Assembly (NCBI GenBank): GCA_023418835.1
Contig: JAEZYW010000128.1
Span: 1 to 10,801, forward strand
Length of the DNA stretch: 10,801 bases
Source of the DNA: Bacillota bacterium
GTDB taxonomy: Bacteria; Bacillota; Clostridia; Tissierellales; Peptoniphilaceae
Direction of reading: 5' to 3'
Positions 1 to 7,927 of this stretch are shown here, piece after piece (position 1 is the first letter of the stretch; every line of letters begins with the position of its first letter). The notes beneath the pieces were generated by a model, which was not told the DNA's origin, made no database searches, and saw nothing but the letters and a program-made list of their open reading frames with translations. The position numbers were made by a program, and so were the translations under genes.

Positions 1-360
1 ATTGGACTTTAAAAACAAAAGATAGGATAAAATTTCTTTAGATGTCCCCAGGGAATCAGAAATTTTATCCTCTTTCAATTTTTCTACAATTTTTTTGATT
101 ATCCAGGTTCCTTCATTTGCATTAATAATTTTATTTTCATTTTTATAAAACTTGGAAGCTAAATCGTCAAAGGTAAGAATATTTGAACTATTAATAGCTC
201 CAATGGAATCTACAAGATCTTTCCTTGCCTTTTCTAAATAAGAATAGTTTGGCAAAACATACAAAACCCTCAAACGCTCCTTTGGAGTTAAAGACTTCAA
301 ATATTCTAAATTTTCTTCGTGAAAATTATATCCTATATTTTTAATTATCAATTTGTTCAT
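1..360 (-). CDS. AddB/RexB-like helicase-nuclease subunit, N-terminal part (runs off left edge)
   Basis: This is an open frame from ATG at 358-360 leftwards, 120 codons with no stop, so the 3' part lies outside the window. The visible N-terminus (MNKLIIKNIGYN...) contains a strand read as RVLYVLPNYSYLEKARKDL followed by ILTFDDLASKFY. That is the pattern at the start of AddB/RexB proteins (position to recover 'pledged' strand, then the 'fSRLA'-like motif), the subunit that pairs with AddA in double-strand break end processing. No Walker A motif is seen near the N-terminus, which is more like streptococcal RexB than Bacillus AddB. The PD-(D/E)XK nuclease domain would lie outside the window. The start overlaps the end of the ROK kinase gene by 20 bases and has no clear Shine-Dalgarno, so translational coupling is likely. 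The family call rests on a short, divergent region and is moderate only. Confidence 0.55.
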   Translation of the reverse strand, partial: MNKLIIKNIGYNFHEENLEYLKSLTPKERLRVLYVLPNYSYLEKARKDLVDSIGAINSSNILTFDDLASKFYKNENKIINANEGTWIIKKIVEKLKEDKISDSLGTSKEILSYLLFLKSN

Positions 361-1246
361 ATTTATTTAATATAAGGGATGCCGCCCCTATAATCCCTGC
401 AGAATTCAAATACTGGGCTTTGACAATGGGCATATCATCAAAGTCGTTAATCTTTGATTTATACTTATTCAACATTTCTTCCCACCATAGTTCAGCAGAG
501 TTTATTACTCCACCCCCAATTATGACTATACTTGGATCAAAGAAATTTTTACAAGTTACTAAAAAAGATGCCAAGTCGTCGACAAATTTTTCCACGGTTT
601 TTTTAGAGTTCTCGTCAGATTCTATGGAAGCCATTATCTCTTCACCAGTTTTTCTTTTATTGGTAAAATGAAAATAGTTTTCTTCTAATCCAGTACCCCC
701 AACATATCTTTCTGTACATCCACGTTGTCCGCAGGCACAAAGTCTTCCGTTTGGATAAAGTATGGTATGTCCCAGTTCAGATCCTCTAAATCTTGCACCC
801 CTTACTAAATCATCTTTCCAATATAAAAATCCACCTAATCCTGTACCCAAAGTTATTCCAAGAGCAGATTTGTGATTCTTACCTGCTCCTATCCACATCT
901 CACAAAGACCGGCACAATTGGCATCATTTTCTACTTTTATAGGAATATTTGGAAAGTATTTCTCAAGATATTTTTTTATTTCTGTTCCTGCCCAATCAGA
1001 AACGTTACCACCTATAGAAAGAACTTTCCCTTCATTAGAATCAATCGCCCCTGGAGAACCCACACCCACGCCACAGATGTCGTATCCTTCCATTAATTCT
1101 TGAATAATATTTTTTATATGTTCTAACACTTCCACATTTGCACTACTCGTGGGAACTGATTTCGTATCTAAAATTTCCCCTAACTCGTTGACGACTCCGC
1201 CCTTTATTCCAGTTCCACCTAAGTCTATACCTATTGCATACTTCAT
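341..1246 (-). CDS. ROK-family sugar kinase (probable glucokinase)
   Basis: This 301-residue protein has the usual length and motif order of ROK kinases, which phosphorylate glucose or related sugars with ATP in the cytoplasm. The N-terminal phosphate-binding loop is DLGGTG (residues 8-13). ENDAN (106-110) carries the probable catalytic base Asp108. GTGLGG (134-139) is the second phosphate loop. The ROK signature follows: E157, G159-H160 and the zinc cysteines C170, C172 and C177, with E179. An adenosine-site IIGGG segment is near residue 245. Sugar specificity cannot be fixed from sequence; the E-x-G-H motif fits glucokinase, but N-acetylmannosamine kinase or fructokinase-like relatives remain possible. 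The start lies 4 bases after the stop of the upstream kinase gene. Its ribosome binding site (AGGTAGG) is made from that gene's last codons, so the two are surely co-transcribed. Confidence 0.9.
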   Translation of the reverse strand: MKYAIGIDLGGTGIKGGVVNELGEILDTKSVPTSSANVEVLEHIKNIIQELMEGYDICGVGVGSPGAIDSNEGKVLSIGGNVSDWAGTEIKKYLEKYFPNIPIKVENDANCAGLCEMWIGAGKNHKSALGITLGTGLGGFLYWKDDLVRGARFRGSELGHTILYPNGRLCACGQRGCTERYVGGTGLEENYFHFTNKRKTGEEIMASIESDENSKKTVEKFVDDLASFLVTCKNFFDPSIVIIGGGVINSAELWWEEMLNKYKSKINDFDDMPIVKAQYLNSAGIIGAASLILNKYEQIDN

Positions 1247-1250
1247 TTTC

Positions 1251-2876
1251 TTACCTACCTATGAATTCTCTTAATAACGATTCACTATTTATTAAACTGT
1301 CATCTTCGATAGAGACAAAATGGCTCAATATTCTGAGCATATTTCTAGCTTCGTTATAATAAATAGAGTCTCTCTCAATGCTTTCTAACATTGGCAATAT
1401 ATGCTTTTTGAATATACAAGTTTCATAAGGAAGAGCAGTGTTTAATAATATGTCTGCTTTTTCTTGAAAAGGAAAAACGTATAATTCCTCAGCCTTTCTT
1501 ATATTATCCCAAAATCCAAATGTCTCTTCTATGGAATAACCTCTAAATCTTTCGTCTCTTATAGATCTTCTTATAAATCGACTAAATGTCGTGGATACCC
1601 TGTTGTGGGCATCTAAATTCACTTGATTTAAAGCTGACAAATAAACTTTAAATTTATTTTTCTCAGGTATAAGAGTAGATATTATTGGGTTCAAAGCGTG
1701 AATTCCCTCAATCATCATAATTGTTTCCTCAGAAGGAACTATATATTCTTCTGTGTAAGCCCCAATTCCCGTTAGAAAATCAAATTTTCTCCTTCTTATA
1801 GTCTCTTTATTTAAAAGTCTATACATATCCTTGTTGAATAAATCTAAATTAACTGCATATGGAGACTCAAAATCGTATTCCCCTTTATCATCAAGGGGTG
1901 TATCTTCCCTGTTTAAGAAATAATCGTCCATAGAAATCATAATTGGAGAATAGCCTAAAACTTCTAGATGAACTTGTAATCTCTCAGTGAAAGTTGTCTT
2001 TCCAGAAGAAGTAGGACCTGAGACTAAAATCATTTTTATATCTTTGTCCTTATTGATTTCTTCGGCAATATCAATTAAGTTTTTATCAAAAACAGCTTCA
2101 GAAATTTTAATCATTTTTTGAGTCTGACCTGTTAATATTTTTTTGTTAATGGAGCTAAGTTTGTTTAAATCCAAAGTTTTAAATTGATCAGTGCTGTTTT
2201 GGAATAGCTTTGCAAGTTTTGGCATCTCATTATAATTTTCAACATTGAAATTATTTTCGCTATTAGGTCCAATTAGCAATATTCCAGGATAATATTGCAT
2301 CAATTTAAAATCTTCAATATATCCAGTCGTCGGTGCTAAAATCGAATAGTTAATATCTATGAAATCCCCTACTTTTACAACTCCTATATTAATATCATCT
2401 AGGGTGTTAAGAAGCTTAATCACATCTCCATTTACATCTTTAAAGAGGGCTTTAGCTTCTTCTAGGGAAACAAAACTAGTAGATATTTCTAAATCTTTAG
2501 AAATAATATTTCGCATCTCTTCATCTATTCTAGATATGTCTTCTAAAGTAAGACTAAACCCTTTTTCAAAATCAATGTAGAGACCTGAGCCAATAAAATG
2601 ATTTAAATCCGCTTGTTCTTCTGGAAATAAATTTTTAAATGCCATAGCAAAAATAACACTCAAGGTTTTTGTATAAGTTCTAGTTCCCCATTTTGTGGTA
2701 ATATCTTCAAATACTATATCAGAATTTTCTTTTATCTCTTCTGTAAGTGAAGTTACTATCCCATCTACCTTTACAATAGGATATCTATCATAGTTATCAA
2801 AATATTTTTTTGCATAATCAAAATAGGTATTTACTCCTATAGACGTTTTTATTTTATCCACAACAATTTTATCCAT
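1251..2876 (-). CDS. Uridine kinase-like nucleoside kinase with ThrRS-like N-terminal domain
   Basis: This 541-residue protein is of the COG0572-type 'nucleoside kinase' fused to a threonyl-tRNA-synthetase-like TGS/SAD region, a widespread but poorly characterised Firmicutes family. Residues about 1-65 resemble a TGS domain. Residues about 66-200 resemble the ThrRS second additional domain (FIGSGLYIDFEKG at 94-106, then LEDISRIDEEM). The two histidines of the ThrRS HxxxH editing motif align with Lys70 and Val74, so editing activity is not expected. The C-terminal half is a P-loop kinase: Walker A GPTSSGKTT (287-295), DDYF (317-320) as in uridine/phosphoribulokinases, and the Walker-B-like MMIEGIHALN (387-396). 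The true substrate is unknown. The gene overlaps the end of the pseudouridine synthase gene by 8 bases and has a strong AAAGGAG site just upstream. Family membership is firm; the function is not. Confidence 0.88.
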   Translation of the reverse strand: MDKIVVDKIKTSIGVNTYFDYAKKYFDNYDRYPIVKVDGIVTSLTEEIKENSDIVFEDITTKWGTRTYTKTLSVIFAMAFKNLFPEEQADLNHFIGSGLYIDFEKGFSLTLEDISRIDEEMRNIISKDLEISTSFVSLEEAKALFKDVNGDVIKLLNTLDDINIGVVKVGDFIDINYSILAPTTGYIEDFKLMQYYPGILLIGPNSENNFNVENYNEMPKLAKLFQNSTDQFKTLDLNKLSSINKKILTGQTQKMIKISEAVFDKNLIDIAEEINKDKDIKMILVSGPTSSGKTTFTERLQVHLEVLGYSPIMISMDDYFLNREDTPLDDKGEYDFESPYAVNLDLFNKDMYRLLNKETIRRRKFDFLTGIGAYTEEYIVPSEETIMMIEGIHALNPIISTLIPEKNKFKVYLSALNQVNLDAHNRVSTTFSRFIRRSIRDERFRGYSIEETFGFWDNIRKAEELYVFPFQEKADILLNTALPYETCIFKKHILPMLESIERDSIYYNEARNMLRILSHFVSIEDDSLINSESLLREFIGR

Positions 2877-3846
2877 TGAATTCTCCTTTTAAAATTTTAT
2901 CTAGCACTTTAGGATTTGGTGCCGTAAACTCTTTTCCATTGAGATGCTTTAAATTATTTTCTAAACCGTCAAAATAAACTTTATAGCAATGTAAGAGTTG
3001 ATTATCTAAGGCGTATTTATTCTTAAAATAAGCATTTATATTTTTTCTGCCGTATTTTCTATCTCCCACAACTGGCATTCCTAAAAAATTTAGATGAGCT
3101 CTTATTTGATGGGTTCTACCTGTAATTAAGTCAATCTCCAGTAGTGTATACTTATCACTTGTCGTTATACTTTTATATGCAGTAGTTATATTTTTCCCAT
3201 CTTCACTATTACTTTTACTTACTTTGACAAGGTTTTCGTGGTTTTTAACTTTCTCGATTCTAGCTTTTTCAATTCCGCTACCTTCTATCTTACCAGAGAC
3301 TAAAGTATAATAGTACTTTTTAATTGTAGAATTTCTTTGGGCTCTGTTCAGCTCCTGAATTGCATCAAAAGTTTTTGCTCCTATTAATATACCCGAGGTA
3401 TTCCTATCTAGTCTATTGGCAATACTAGGAGTAAAAGTTTTGGATAGCCTTGGGATGAATTCTCCCTTTTCAATTAAGTAAGAAATAATAGCATCTACCA
3501 TATTTTCTTCACTGTAGTCTCTATTTGCACTGTGGGATAAAACCCCCACAGGCTTATTTACTAATATGATATTGGAATCTTCGTATAAAATATCTAATTT
3601 AATATTACTTTTTACTTTTTTCTTTTCTGTCTTTAATTTTTTTATCGTCTCATCTGAAAAAAATATTTTAATAATATCTTTTTCTTGAAGTATGTACTTT
3701 TCATCTACTTTGTTACTATTTACAACAATATTTTTCTTGCGAATTTGTTTATATATAAAACCTAAACTGGCATTTCCCAAGTATTTTCTAATAAATCTAT
3801 CTATTCTTTGCCCAGCTTCGTTTTTTGTTATAATAATTTCTTTCAC
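2869..3846 (-). CDS. RluA/RluD-family RNA pseudouridine synthase
   Basis: This enzyme isomerises uridine to pseudouridine in structural RNA, most likely 23S rRNA. I choose the GTG at 3844-3846 (325 residues) because GGAG lies 5 bases upstream of it. The ATG 19 codons further up (3901-3903) has no ribosome binding site and sits at or before the predicted transcription start. An S4 RNA-binding domain covers about residues 10-65 (GQRIDRFIRKYL...). The catalytic domain has NRLDRNTSGIL with catalytic Asp147 (the usual HRLD is NRLD here), and the C-terminal GRTHQIRAHLNFLGMPVVGDRKYG (split: GRTHQIRAHL 243-252, GDRKYG 261-266) is typical. Which uridine is modified cannot be told. It is the first gene of a four-gene minus-strand operon, overlapping the nucleoside kinase gene by 8 bases. 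Confidence 0.9.
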   Translation of the reverse strand: MKEIIITKNEAGQRIDRFIRKYLGNASLGFIYKQIRKKNIVVNSNKVDEKYILQEKDIIKIFFSDETIKKLKTEKKKVKSNIKLDILYEDSNIILVNKPVGVLSHSANRDYSEENMVDAIISYLIEKGEFIPRLSKTFTPSIANRLDRNTSGILIGAKTFDAIQELNRAQRNSTIKKYYYTLVSGKIEGSGIEKARIEKVKNHENLVKVSKSNSEDGKNITTAYKSITTSDKYTLLEIDLITGRTHQIRAHLNFLGMPVVGDRKYGRKNINAYFKNKYALDNQLLHCYKVYFDGLENNLKHLNGKEFTAPNPKVLDKILKGEFNG

Positions 3847-3916
3847 ATTTTCTCCGCAGTAATTACATAAAAAAGTGTTACAATAATTGACAATCAAACT
3901 CATAAGTAATATTATA
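3847..3916 (-). promoter_or_regulatory. Putative promoter -10 and leader of the pseudouridine synthase operon
   Basis: Read on the minus strand, a perfect TATAAT lies at 3916-3911, predicting transcription start near 3904 and a leader of about 58 bases to the GTG start. No convincing -35 element is found at the expected position (3934-3939 reads AAGAAA). This -10 overlaps the -10 of the divergent plus-strand promoter. Confidence 0.45.
3887..3915 (+). promoter_or_regulatory. Strong sigma-A promoter of the tandem MltG-like gene
   Basis: TTGACA at 3887-3892 (6 of 6 consensus) and TATTAT at 3910-3915 (5 of 6) are separated by exactly 17 bases, predicting transcription start near 3922. The -35 lies inside the 5' leader of the divergent pseudouridine synthase gene. 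That supports the shorter GTG start of that gene. Confidence 0.8.
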
Positions 3917-3957
3917 CATAAAAACGAAATAAATTTCTTGTTTTGAAAGGTGATAAT

Positions 3958-4701
3958 TTGAATAATTTATTTAATAAAATAATTGACTTTTTCGTTGCAA
4001 TTATATCAAAATTATCCGTTTTGTTAATAATACTGATATTAGGACTAATAATTTTTAGCCGAATAGATAAATTGTTTAAAATGGATTTAATTGGAGAAAG
4101 CATTTCTTCTACAGAAAAATCGATATTAGCCAATAATTCTGGTGAAGATATTGTAGAAAAGGTGGGACCTGCTGAAATTGTTTATGAAGGAAATATAAAG
4201 CCCGAAGACAGTGCAAGTGCTGTTAGCGCTGGAGGTCCAAATGAAGAAGAATCTGAAATCATAGCATTTGAAATTGCAGAAGGCCAAAGCCCAAAAGAAG
4301 TTGCAGAGAATTTAAAAGAAAAGGGATTGATTCAAGATCCATTTACTTTTTTAACACTTTTAGAAAATAGCAACTTGTTAGACAGAGTGAGAGTGGGATC
4401 TTATAAAGTTCCAGAAAATATTAAAAATATGGAATTAATAGAAGCGATTACAATTCCACCAGAAACAGAAACCCAAGATGAATTGGAAATAATAAATTTT
4501 GAAATAAAAGAAGAACACACTCCAGAAGATGTGGCTAAGCTACTTTTAGATAAAGGATTTATTCAAGATCCCCCTTCTTTTATTCTTTTACTAGAAGAAG
4601 GCGGCTTAATGGATAGAATTGAAACAGGAGTTTACAGACTTCCAAAAGAAATAACAAATGCAGAGTTGATACAAACTATAACAACTCCCCATGAAAATTA
4701 A
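3958..4701 (+). CDS. Membrane-anchored protein with two tandem MltG N-terminal (LysM-like) domains, no catalytic domain
   Basis: I choose TTG at 3958 (247 residues) because AAAGG at 3946-3950 is placed 7 bases upstream; a TTG at 3943 would include that site in the gene. Residues about 12-33 form one hydrophobic segment (LSVLLIILILGLIIF core), so the protein is probably anchored in the membrane with its bulk outside. Residues about 45-98 are acidic and low in complexity, probably a linker. Two copies of a 68-residue unit follow (about 100-167 and 177-244). By hand alignment 35 of 68 positions are identical. Each reads F-E-I-x-E...P-x-x-V-A-x-x-L...KG-x-I-Q-D-P...G-x-Y...P, the pattern of the LysM-like domain preceding the catalytic domain in the peptidoglycan transglycosylase MltG (YceG). 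The MltG catalytic domain is absent. A role in peptidoglycan binding or as an MltG partner is inference. Confidence 0.75.
   Translation: MNNLFNKIIDFFVAIISKLSVLLIILILGLIIFSRIDKLFKMDLIGESISSTEKSILANNSGEDIVEKVGPAEIVYEGNIKPEDSASAVSAGGPNEEESEIIAFEIAEGQSPKEVAENLKEKGLIQDPFTFLTLLENSNLLDRVRVGSYKVPENIKNMELIEAITIPPETETQDELEIINFEIKEEHTPEDVAKLLLDKGFIQDPPSFILLLEEGGLMDRIETGVYRLPKEITNAELIQTITTPHEN
4255..4458 (+). repeat. Intragenic repeat unit A (MltG LysM-like domain 1)
   Basis: This encodes residues 100-167 of the 247-residue protein, from EIIAFEIAEG to AITIP. It aligns without gaps to unit B at a period of 77 codons, with roughly half the residues identical, indicating an old internal duplication rather than a recent one. 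Confidence 0.8.
4486..4689 (+). repeat. Intragenic repeat unit B (MltG LysM-like domain 2)
   Basis: This encodes residues 177-244, from EIINFEIKEE to TITTP, ending just before the stop codon. Shared blocks with unit A include KG-x-IQDP, the LLE segment, D-R...G-x-Y and N-x-ELI. A nine-residue acidic, polar linker (PETETQDEL) separates the units. Confidence 0.8.
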
Positions 4702-4702
4702 C

Positions 4703-4748
4703 AAAAATCGACTTGAGCAAATTATAAAAATTGCCTAAGTCGATTTTT
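4703..4748. terminator. Bidirectional rho-independent terminator
   Basis: A perfect 12-bp inverted repeat (AAAAATCGACTT at 4703-4714, AAGTCGATTTTT at 4737-4748) is continued by a second inner stem (GCAA 4717-4720 with TTGC 4731-4734), leaving a loop of about 10 bases. A/T runs flank both sides, so it gives a U-tract on either strand. It lies between the convergent MltG-like and pncB genes and can serve both; the plus-strand stop codon ends 2 bases before it. Confidence 0.9.
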
Positions 4749-4751
4749 AAA

Positions 4752-6191
4752 TTATCTATTTCCTTTTAATAAGTCATCTTTAAGGTTCCACAAATCTAAA
4801 CTTAAATCCACATAATATTTATGAGGATACTCTAAACGTTTTTGTTCTTCCCAAAGATTCTCCACAGCTAACTTACATTTATTTTGAATCTCATGAATAT
4901 CAGGGTTTTGATATATTAATTTTCCATTTTCATATATCTGTTTTAGCATAGGTACAGCAGTGTAATTTTTTAAAGTTTGTCTTTTCCATGTGTGAACTGG
5001 ATGGAATATTTCCACTTCCTCAGTTCCTTCATAATCTTCATGGTGTAAAGTCACTAAATCTGCCATAGGAGAGTTATCTTCATTAGAATAAAATCTAAAC
5101 ACCTGTTTGAAACCAGGAGTGGTGATTTTTTCCACGTTCTCACTTATCTTAATTTTTGAAACAATTTCACCATCTTCTTCGACAGCTACTAATTTATAAA
5201 CACATCCAAAAACCGGATCACTTTTAGCTGTAATCAACCTTTCGCCAACGCCAAAGGAATCAATTTTAGCATTTTGCAGTAATAAGGATTTAATTATATC
5301 TTCATCTAAGCTGTTTGATGCCATTATTGGGACATCTTCATACCCTGCCTTATCTAATCCTTCGCGAACTTTCTTACTCAAGTAAGCAATATCTCCACTA
5401 TCCAGCCTTACTCCAGTAGGTCTATAACCTTTTGGCTTTACAACTTCGTCAAAAACCTTAATTGCATTAGGTAAGCCCTGGTCTAATGTGTCGTAGGTGT
5501 CAATTAGTAAGTTGCAATTATCAGGATATACTTCTGCATAAGCTTTAAAAGCTTCATATTCATTTTCATAAAATTGTACCCACGAGTGAGCCATGGTTCC
5601 CAATGCTGGAATATTAAACATTTTACCGGCAATTGTATTTGAAGTTCCAACACACCCACCTATAAATGCAGCTCTAGCTCCGTATATGGATGCGCTATAG
5701 CCTTGAGCTCTTCTAGCTCCAAATTCCACGACCTTTTTATCTTCAGCTACATTACATATTCTTCTCGATTTAGTTGCAATTAAACATTGATGGTTTAATG
5801 TTACTAAAATTAAAGTTTCCATAAGTTGCACTTGGATAATAGGTCCTCTAATTATCATTATAGGTTCATTGGGAAATATTATTTCACCTTCTTCAAAAGA
5901 CCAAATATCGCAGGAAAATTCAAAATTTTTTAAATACTCCAAAAATTCTTCATTGAAATTTCCATGTTCTCTTAAATAATCTAAATCTTCATCAGAAAAC
6001 TTAAGATTTTCAATGTACTGAATGACTTGTTCTAAGCCTGCAAAAACTGCAAAACCACCATCATCAGGTATCTTTCTAAAATAAACATCAAAGTATGCTA
6101 TTGAATCTTCTTTGTTGTTTTCAAAAAAACCATTGCTCATAGTAAATTCATAAAAATCTGCTAAGAGACTAAATTTTTCAAAATCTTCCAC
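4752..6191 (-). CDS. pncB: Nicotinate phosphoribosyltransferase
   Basis: This enzyme makes nicotinate mononucleotide from nicotinate and PRPP, with ATP hydrolysis, the entry step of NAD salvage (Preiss-Handler pathway). The 479-residue length fits the Gram-positive PncB type. Landmarks are the N-terminal LLADFYEFTMSNGFF (9-23), EFGARRAQG (156-164), GGCVGTSN (178-185), MAHSW (200-204) with His202 as the likely phosphorylated histidine, DTYDTLDQG (231-239), GVRLDSGDIAYLS (260-272) and FGVGERL (313-319). The start is GTG at 6189-6191, preceded at 7 bases by AAAGGGG (6199-6205). The gene stands alone between the hcp terminator and the bidirectional terminator, so it should form its own transcript. 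No NiaR or other regulator site is recognised. Confidence 0.95.
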   Translation of the reverse strand: MEDFEKFSLLADFYEFTMSNGFFENNKEDSIAYFDVYFRKIPDDGGFAVFAGLEQVIQYIENLKFSDEDLDYLREHGNFNEEFLEYLKNFEFSCDIWSFEEGEIIFPNEPIMIIRGPIIQVQLMETLILVTLNHQCLIATKSRRICNVAEDKKVVEFGARRAQGYSASIYGARAAFIGGCVGTSNTIAGKMFNIPALGTMAHSWVQFYENEYEAFKAYAEVYPDNCNLLIDTYDTLDQGLPNAIKVFDEVVKPKGYRPTGVRLDSGDIAYLSKKVREGLDKAGYEDVPIMASNSLDEDIIKSLLLQNAKIDSFGVGERLITAKSDPVFGCVYKLVAVEEDGEIVSKIKISENVEKITTPGFKQVFRFYSNEDNSPMADLVTLHHEDYEGTEEVEIFHPVHTWKRQTLKNYTAVPMLKQIYENGKLIYQNPDIHEIQNKCKLAVENLWEEQKRLEYPHKYYVDLSLDLWNLKDDLLKGNR

Positions 6192-6218
6192 TCCAAAACC
6201 CCTTTCTCTCTTTTGTTC

Positions 6219-6224
6219 ATTATA
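6219..6224 (-). promoter_or_regulatory. Possible -10 element of pncB
   Basis: The minus strand reads TATAAT here, predicting transcription start near 6212 and a short leader of about 20 bases to the GTG. At 17-base spacing the -35 position falls inside the hcp terminator stem (TGTCCT) and is a poor match. This makes the call tentative, although pncB needs a promoter downstream of that terminator. Confidence 0.4.
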
Positions 6225-6236
6225 TATTAAGTGAAA

Positions 6237-6265
6237 TAAAAAGGACAGTCATAATTGACTGCCTT
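6237..6265 (-). terminator. Rho-independent terminator of hcp
   Basis: On the minus strand the arms AAGGCAGTCA and TGACTGTCCTT pair with one bulged base around a 4-base ATTA loop, followed directly by a run of T. It begins about 15 bases after the hcp stop codon. Confidence 0.85.
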
Positions 6266-6279
6266 AAAGTAAATTTATA

Positions 6280-7905
6280 TTAGTTAAAGAACATTTCCAA
6301 ATCTTCCTCTGGAGTTGTTATACCTGCTATTCCAAAGTTTTCAACTAAAACATTAGCTACATTTGGAGAAAGGAAAGCTGGAAGTGTTGGTCCAAGGTGA
6401 ATGTTTTTTACACCTAGTGACAGTAAAGCTAATAATACTATTACTGCTTTTTGTTCGTACCAAGCAATGTTGTAAATTATTGGCAAGTCGTTAATATCGT
6501 CTAAACCAAAAACTTCTTGTAATTTCATAGCTATAACAGCTAATGAGTAAGAGTCGTTACATTGGCCTGCATCTAATACTCTTGGAATTCCGCCAATATC
6601 TCCTAGATTTAATTTATTGTATCTATATTTAGCGCATCCTGCTGTCAAAATAACTGTATCTGTTGGAAGTTTTTCTGCAAATTCAGTGTAGTAATCTCTA
6701 GTTTTATGTCTACCATCGCAACCAGCCATTACTACGAATTTTTTAATCGCTCCAGAATTTATAGCTTCTACAACTTTTTCTGCAACGGAAATTACTTGTT
6801 CGTGGGCAAATCCACCAATTATTTCTCCACTTTCAATTTCAGTAGGGCTGTCACATTCTTTTGCATGGGCAATTATTTCAGAAAAATCTTTATATTCACC
6901 AATTTCCCCTGGTATATGTTTACAACCTGGATATCCAGCTGCACCTGTTGTATATAGTTTATCTTTATAAGAATCTTTTGGTGGTACAATACAGTTTGTT
7001 GTCATTAATATTGGACCGTTGAAAGATTCGAATTCATCTCTTTGTTTCCACCAAGCATTACCATAGTTTCCTGCAAGGTTTTTATATTTCTTAAACGCTG
7101 GATAATAGTTTGCTGGAAGCATCTCAGAGTGAGTATAAACATCTACACCTTCTTTTTCAGCTTGCTCCAAAAGCATTTCCATATCTCTCAAATCATGTCC
7201 AGATATTAATATAGCAGGATTATTTCTAACTCCGATATTTACATTAGAGATTTCAGGACTACCATAAGTTGAAGTATTAGCTTTATCTAAAAGAGCCATT
7301 CCAGATACTCCATGAGCTCCTGTGTCTAATACTAATTTTACTAATTCGTCAACACTTAAAGAATCGTCCATTGTAGCTGCCAATGCGTATTGTATAAATT
7401 CGTCCACTTCTTCGTCGTCGTTAAGTAATACATTTGCGTGTTTTGTATAAGCGCTAAGTCCTTTAAGACCATAAATTGTAAGTTCTCTTAAACTTCTAAC
7501 GTCTTCGTTTTCAGTTGATAAAACTCCTACTTCAGTTGCTTTATTTCTTAAAGTCTCTGCATCTTTTTCTGACCATAAAGCAGCTTCTAATAAATCAGAT
7601 TTATCTTCCAAAGAGTTTAATAGTTCTTCTTTTACATCTATAATTTTTCCAATTCTTTCAATAAACATATCTGAATCGAAGTTTGCATTTGTAATTGTCA
7701 TAAATAAGCTTTCTGTTACTAAATGATTAACTTCTTTAGAAACTTCTTTGCCATTTTTTCTCATTCTAGTAGTTATTTCAGATAATCCTTTTAATAACCA
7801 AACTGTCATATCTTGTAAATTAGCAGTATCGGCGCTTTTACCGCATACTCCTACTTTATCACATCCAATATTTCTAGCCGTCTCTTGACATTGATAACAA
7901 AACAT
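6280..7905 (-). CDS. hcp: Hybrid cluster protein (hydroxylamine/NO reductase)
   Basis: This cytoplasmic iron-sulfur enzyme is described as a hydroxylamine reductase and, in other bacteria, as an NO reductase acting in nitrosative stress defence. It has 541 residues, a normal length. The N-terminal cysteines 3, 6, 15 and 21 follow the C-x2-C-x8-C-x5-C spacing of the strict-anaerobe class. All hybrid-cluster ligands are visible: His237 (SGHDL), Glu261 (HSEML), Cys305 (TNCIVPP), Cys396 (AGCDGRH, the persulfidated cysteine in homologues), Cys424 (AGCAKYR), Cys449 (DAGQCND), Glu484 and Lys486 (WYEQKA). Nothing is missing, so the enzyme should be active. The start ATG at 7903-7905 has a strong GGAGGT site. 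The gene lies just behind a Crp/Fnr-type regulator and a palindromic operator. No hcr reductase gene is adjacent within the window. Confidence 0.97.
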   Translation of the reverse strand: MFCYQCQETARNIGCDKVGVCGKSADTANLQDMTVWLLKGLSEITTRMRKNGKEVSKEVNHLVTESLFMTITNANFDSDMFIERIGKIIDVKEELLNSLEDKSDLLEAALWSEKDAETLRNKATEVGVLSTENEDVRSLRELTIYGLKGLSAYTKHANVLLNDDEEVDEFIQYALAATMDDSLSVDELVKLVLDTGAHGVSGMALLDKANTSTYGSPEISNVNIGVRNNPAILISGHDLRDMEMLLEQAEKEGVDVYTHSEMLPANYYPAFKKYKNLAGNYGNAWWKQRDEFESFNGPILMTTNCIVPPKDSYKDKLYTTGAAGYPGCKHIPGEIGEYKDFSEIIAHAKECDSPTEIESGEIIGGFAHEQVISVAEKVVEAINSGAIKKFVVMAGCDGRHKTRDYYTEFAEKLPTDTVILTAGCAKYRYNKLNLGDIGGIPRVLDAGQCNDSYSLAVIAMKLQEVFGLDDINDLPIIYNIAWYEQKAVIVLLALLSLGVKNIHLGPTLPAFLSPNVANVLVENFGIAGITTPEEDLEMFFN

Positions 7906-7927
7906 AAGATACCTCCATGTATTTTTA

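Noticed and set aside
420..1103. Plus-strand open frames opposite the ROK kinase
   Set aside because: They are antisense shadows of a gene with full family motifs, with no family resemblance of their own.
3847..3903. N-terminal extension of the pseudouridine synthase from ATG 3903, with three cysteines that look like a small zinc ribbon
   Set aside because: No ribosome binding site precedes this ATG, the predicted transcription start is at about the same place, and the divergent promoter's -35 lies inside it. The GTG at 3846 has a good GGAG site, so the cysteines are probably untranslated leader.
3912..4133. Minus-strand open frame of 73 codons opposite the MltG-like gene
   Set aside because: It lies antisense to the membrane segment and linker of a well-supported gene, with no ribosome binding site or recognisable protein pattern.
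6706..6957. Plus-strand open frame opposite hcp
   Set aside because: It is antisense to the hcp region carrying the cluster ligands, and its aromatic-rich content is typical of shadow translation.
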